Source: Roseimaritima sp.
GTDB taxonomy: Bacteria; Planctomycetota; Planctomycetia; Pirellulales; Pirellulaceae
Assembly (NCBI GenBank): GCA_007124075.1
Contig: SLFV01000232.1
Coordinates: 1 to 6,872, forward strand
Length of the DNA stretch: 6,872 nucleotides
Direction: 5' to 3'
Both the position numbers and the translations under genes were made by a program. The notes beneath the pieces are model-generated. The model made no database searches and had not been told where the DNA came from. It worked only from the letters and a program-made list of their open reading frames with translations. Below are positions 6,832-6,872 of the stretch, piece by piece. Within the stretch, counting starts at the first letter, position 1. Each line of letters begins with the position of its first letter.

Positions 6832-6872
6832 GCGTCGCTAAGCGGTCGTGCCTGTGCCTAAACGTTCCAAGC

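Larger units (their letters stand above)
6545..6872. other. Upstream region without a recognisable gene; open frames on both strands
   Basis: This 328-bp stretch should carry the promoter of the leftward peptidase-DUF2786 gene. A CATAAT hexamer on the reverse strand (6589-6594) is a possible -10 but lacks a good -35. A perfect 5-bp hairpin, CTGGT/ACCAG with a 5-base loop, lies at 6604-6618 within the probable leader. A consensus TTGACA is present on the plus strand at 6663-6668, but the correctly spaced -10 position reads TGCCAG, so it is not called a promoter. Frames stay open on both strands: plus 6576-6815 (80 codons including the stop, first ATG at 6696) and minus 6811-6590 (74 codons including the stop, ATG at 6697). 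Neither translation is recognised as a protein family. The region may be an ordinary spacer, an undetected small gene or part of a dispersed intergenic repeat. Confidence 0.5.

Overview
The window looks like chromosomal DNA of a planctomycete, probably Pirellulales (Rhodopirellula-like). The main reason is the tandem pair of a PSCyt1/DUF1549/DUF1553 cytochrome-type protein and a Tat-exported DUF1501 protein. This pair is present in many copies in Planctomycetota and uncommon elsewhere. Weak Shine-Dalgarno sites and long N-terminal extensions ahead of the signal peptides fit the same group. No rRNA, tRNA, CRISPR array or transposase was seen.

Layout, left to right. (1) 1-183, minus strand: the first 61 codons of a MobA-type molybdenum cofactor guanylyltransferase, cut by the window edge. 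(2) 184-447: a divergent, promoter-bearing gap of 264 bp. (3) 448-3726, plus strand: a large Sec-exported protein with two CxxCH motifs (PSCyt1, PSCyt2/DUF1549, a coiled-coil and beta-rich middle, DUF1553). (4) 3796-5337, plus strand: a DUF1501 protein of the alkaline phosphatase/sulfatase-like superfamily with an RRxFL Tat signal, 69 bp downstream and very probably co-transcribed. (5) 5360-6544, minus strand, convergent with only 22 bp between stop codons: an unusual three-part protein. It has an N-terminal papain-fold-like cysteine peptidase domain, a DUF2786 segment and the C-terminal region that normally follows DUF2786. (6) 6545-6872: a gap without a recognisable gene, with open frames on both strands and a short duplicated motif; it may be a dispersed repeat.

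How the genes work together. The PSCyt1-DUF1553 and DUF1501 proteins form a conserved exported pair whose biochemical role is not established. The first would acquire haem outside the cytoplasm after Sec export. The second would be folded, probably with metal, before Tat export. A combined redox/hydrolase role in polymer breakdown is a common guess but is only inference. The mobA fragment and the peptidase-DUF2786 gene are transcribed the other way and show no obvious functional link to the pair. The peptidase-DUF2786 fusion is the least conventional gene here: both parts are typical of phage, plasmid and accessory genomes, so it is the best candidate for an undescribed function.
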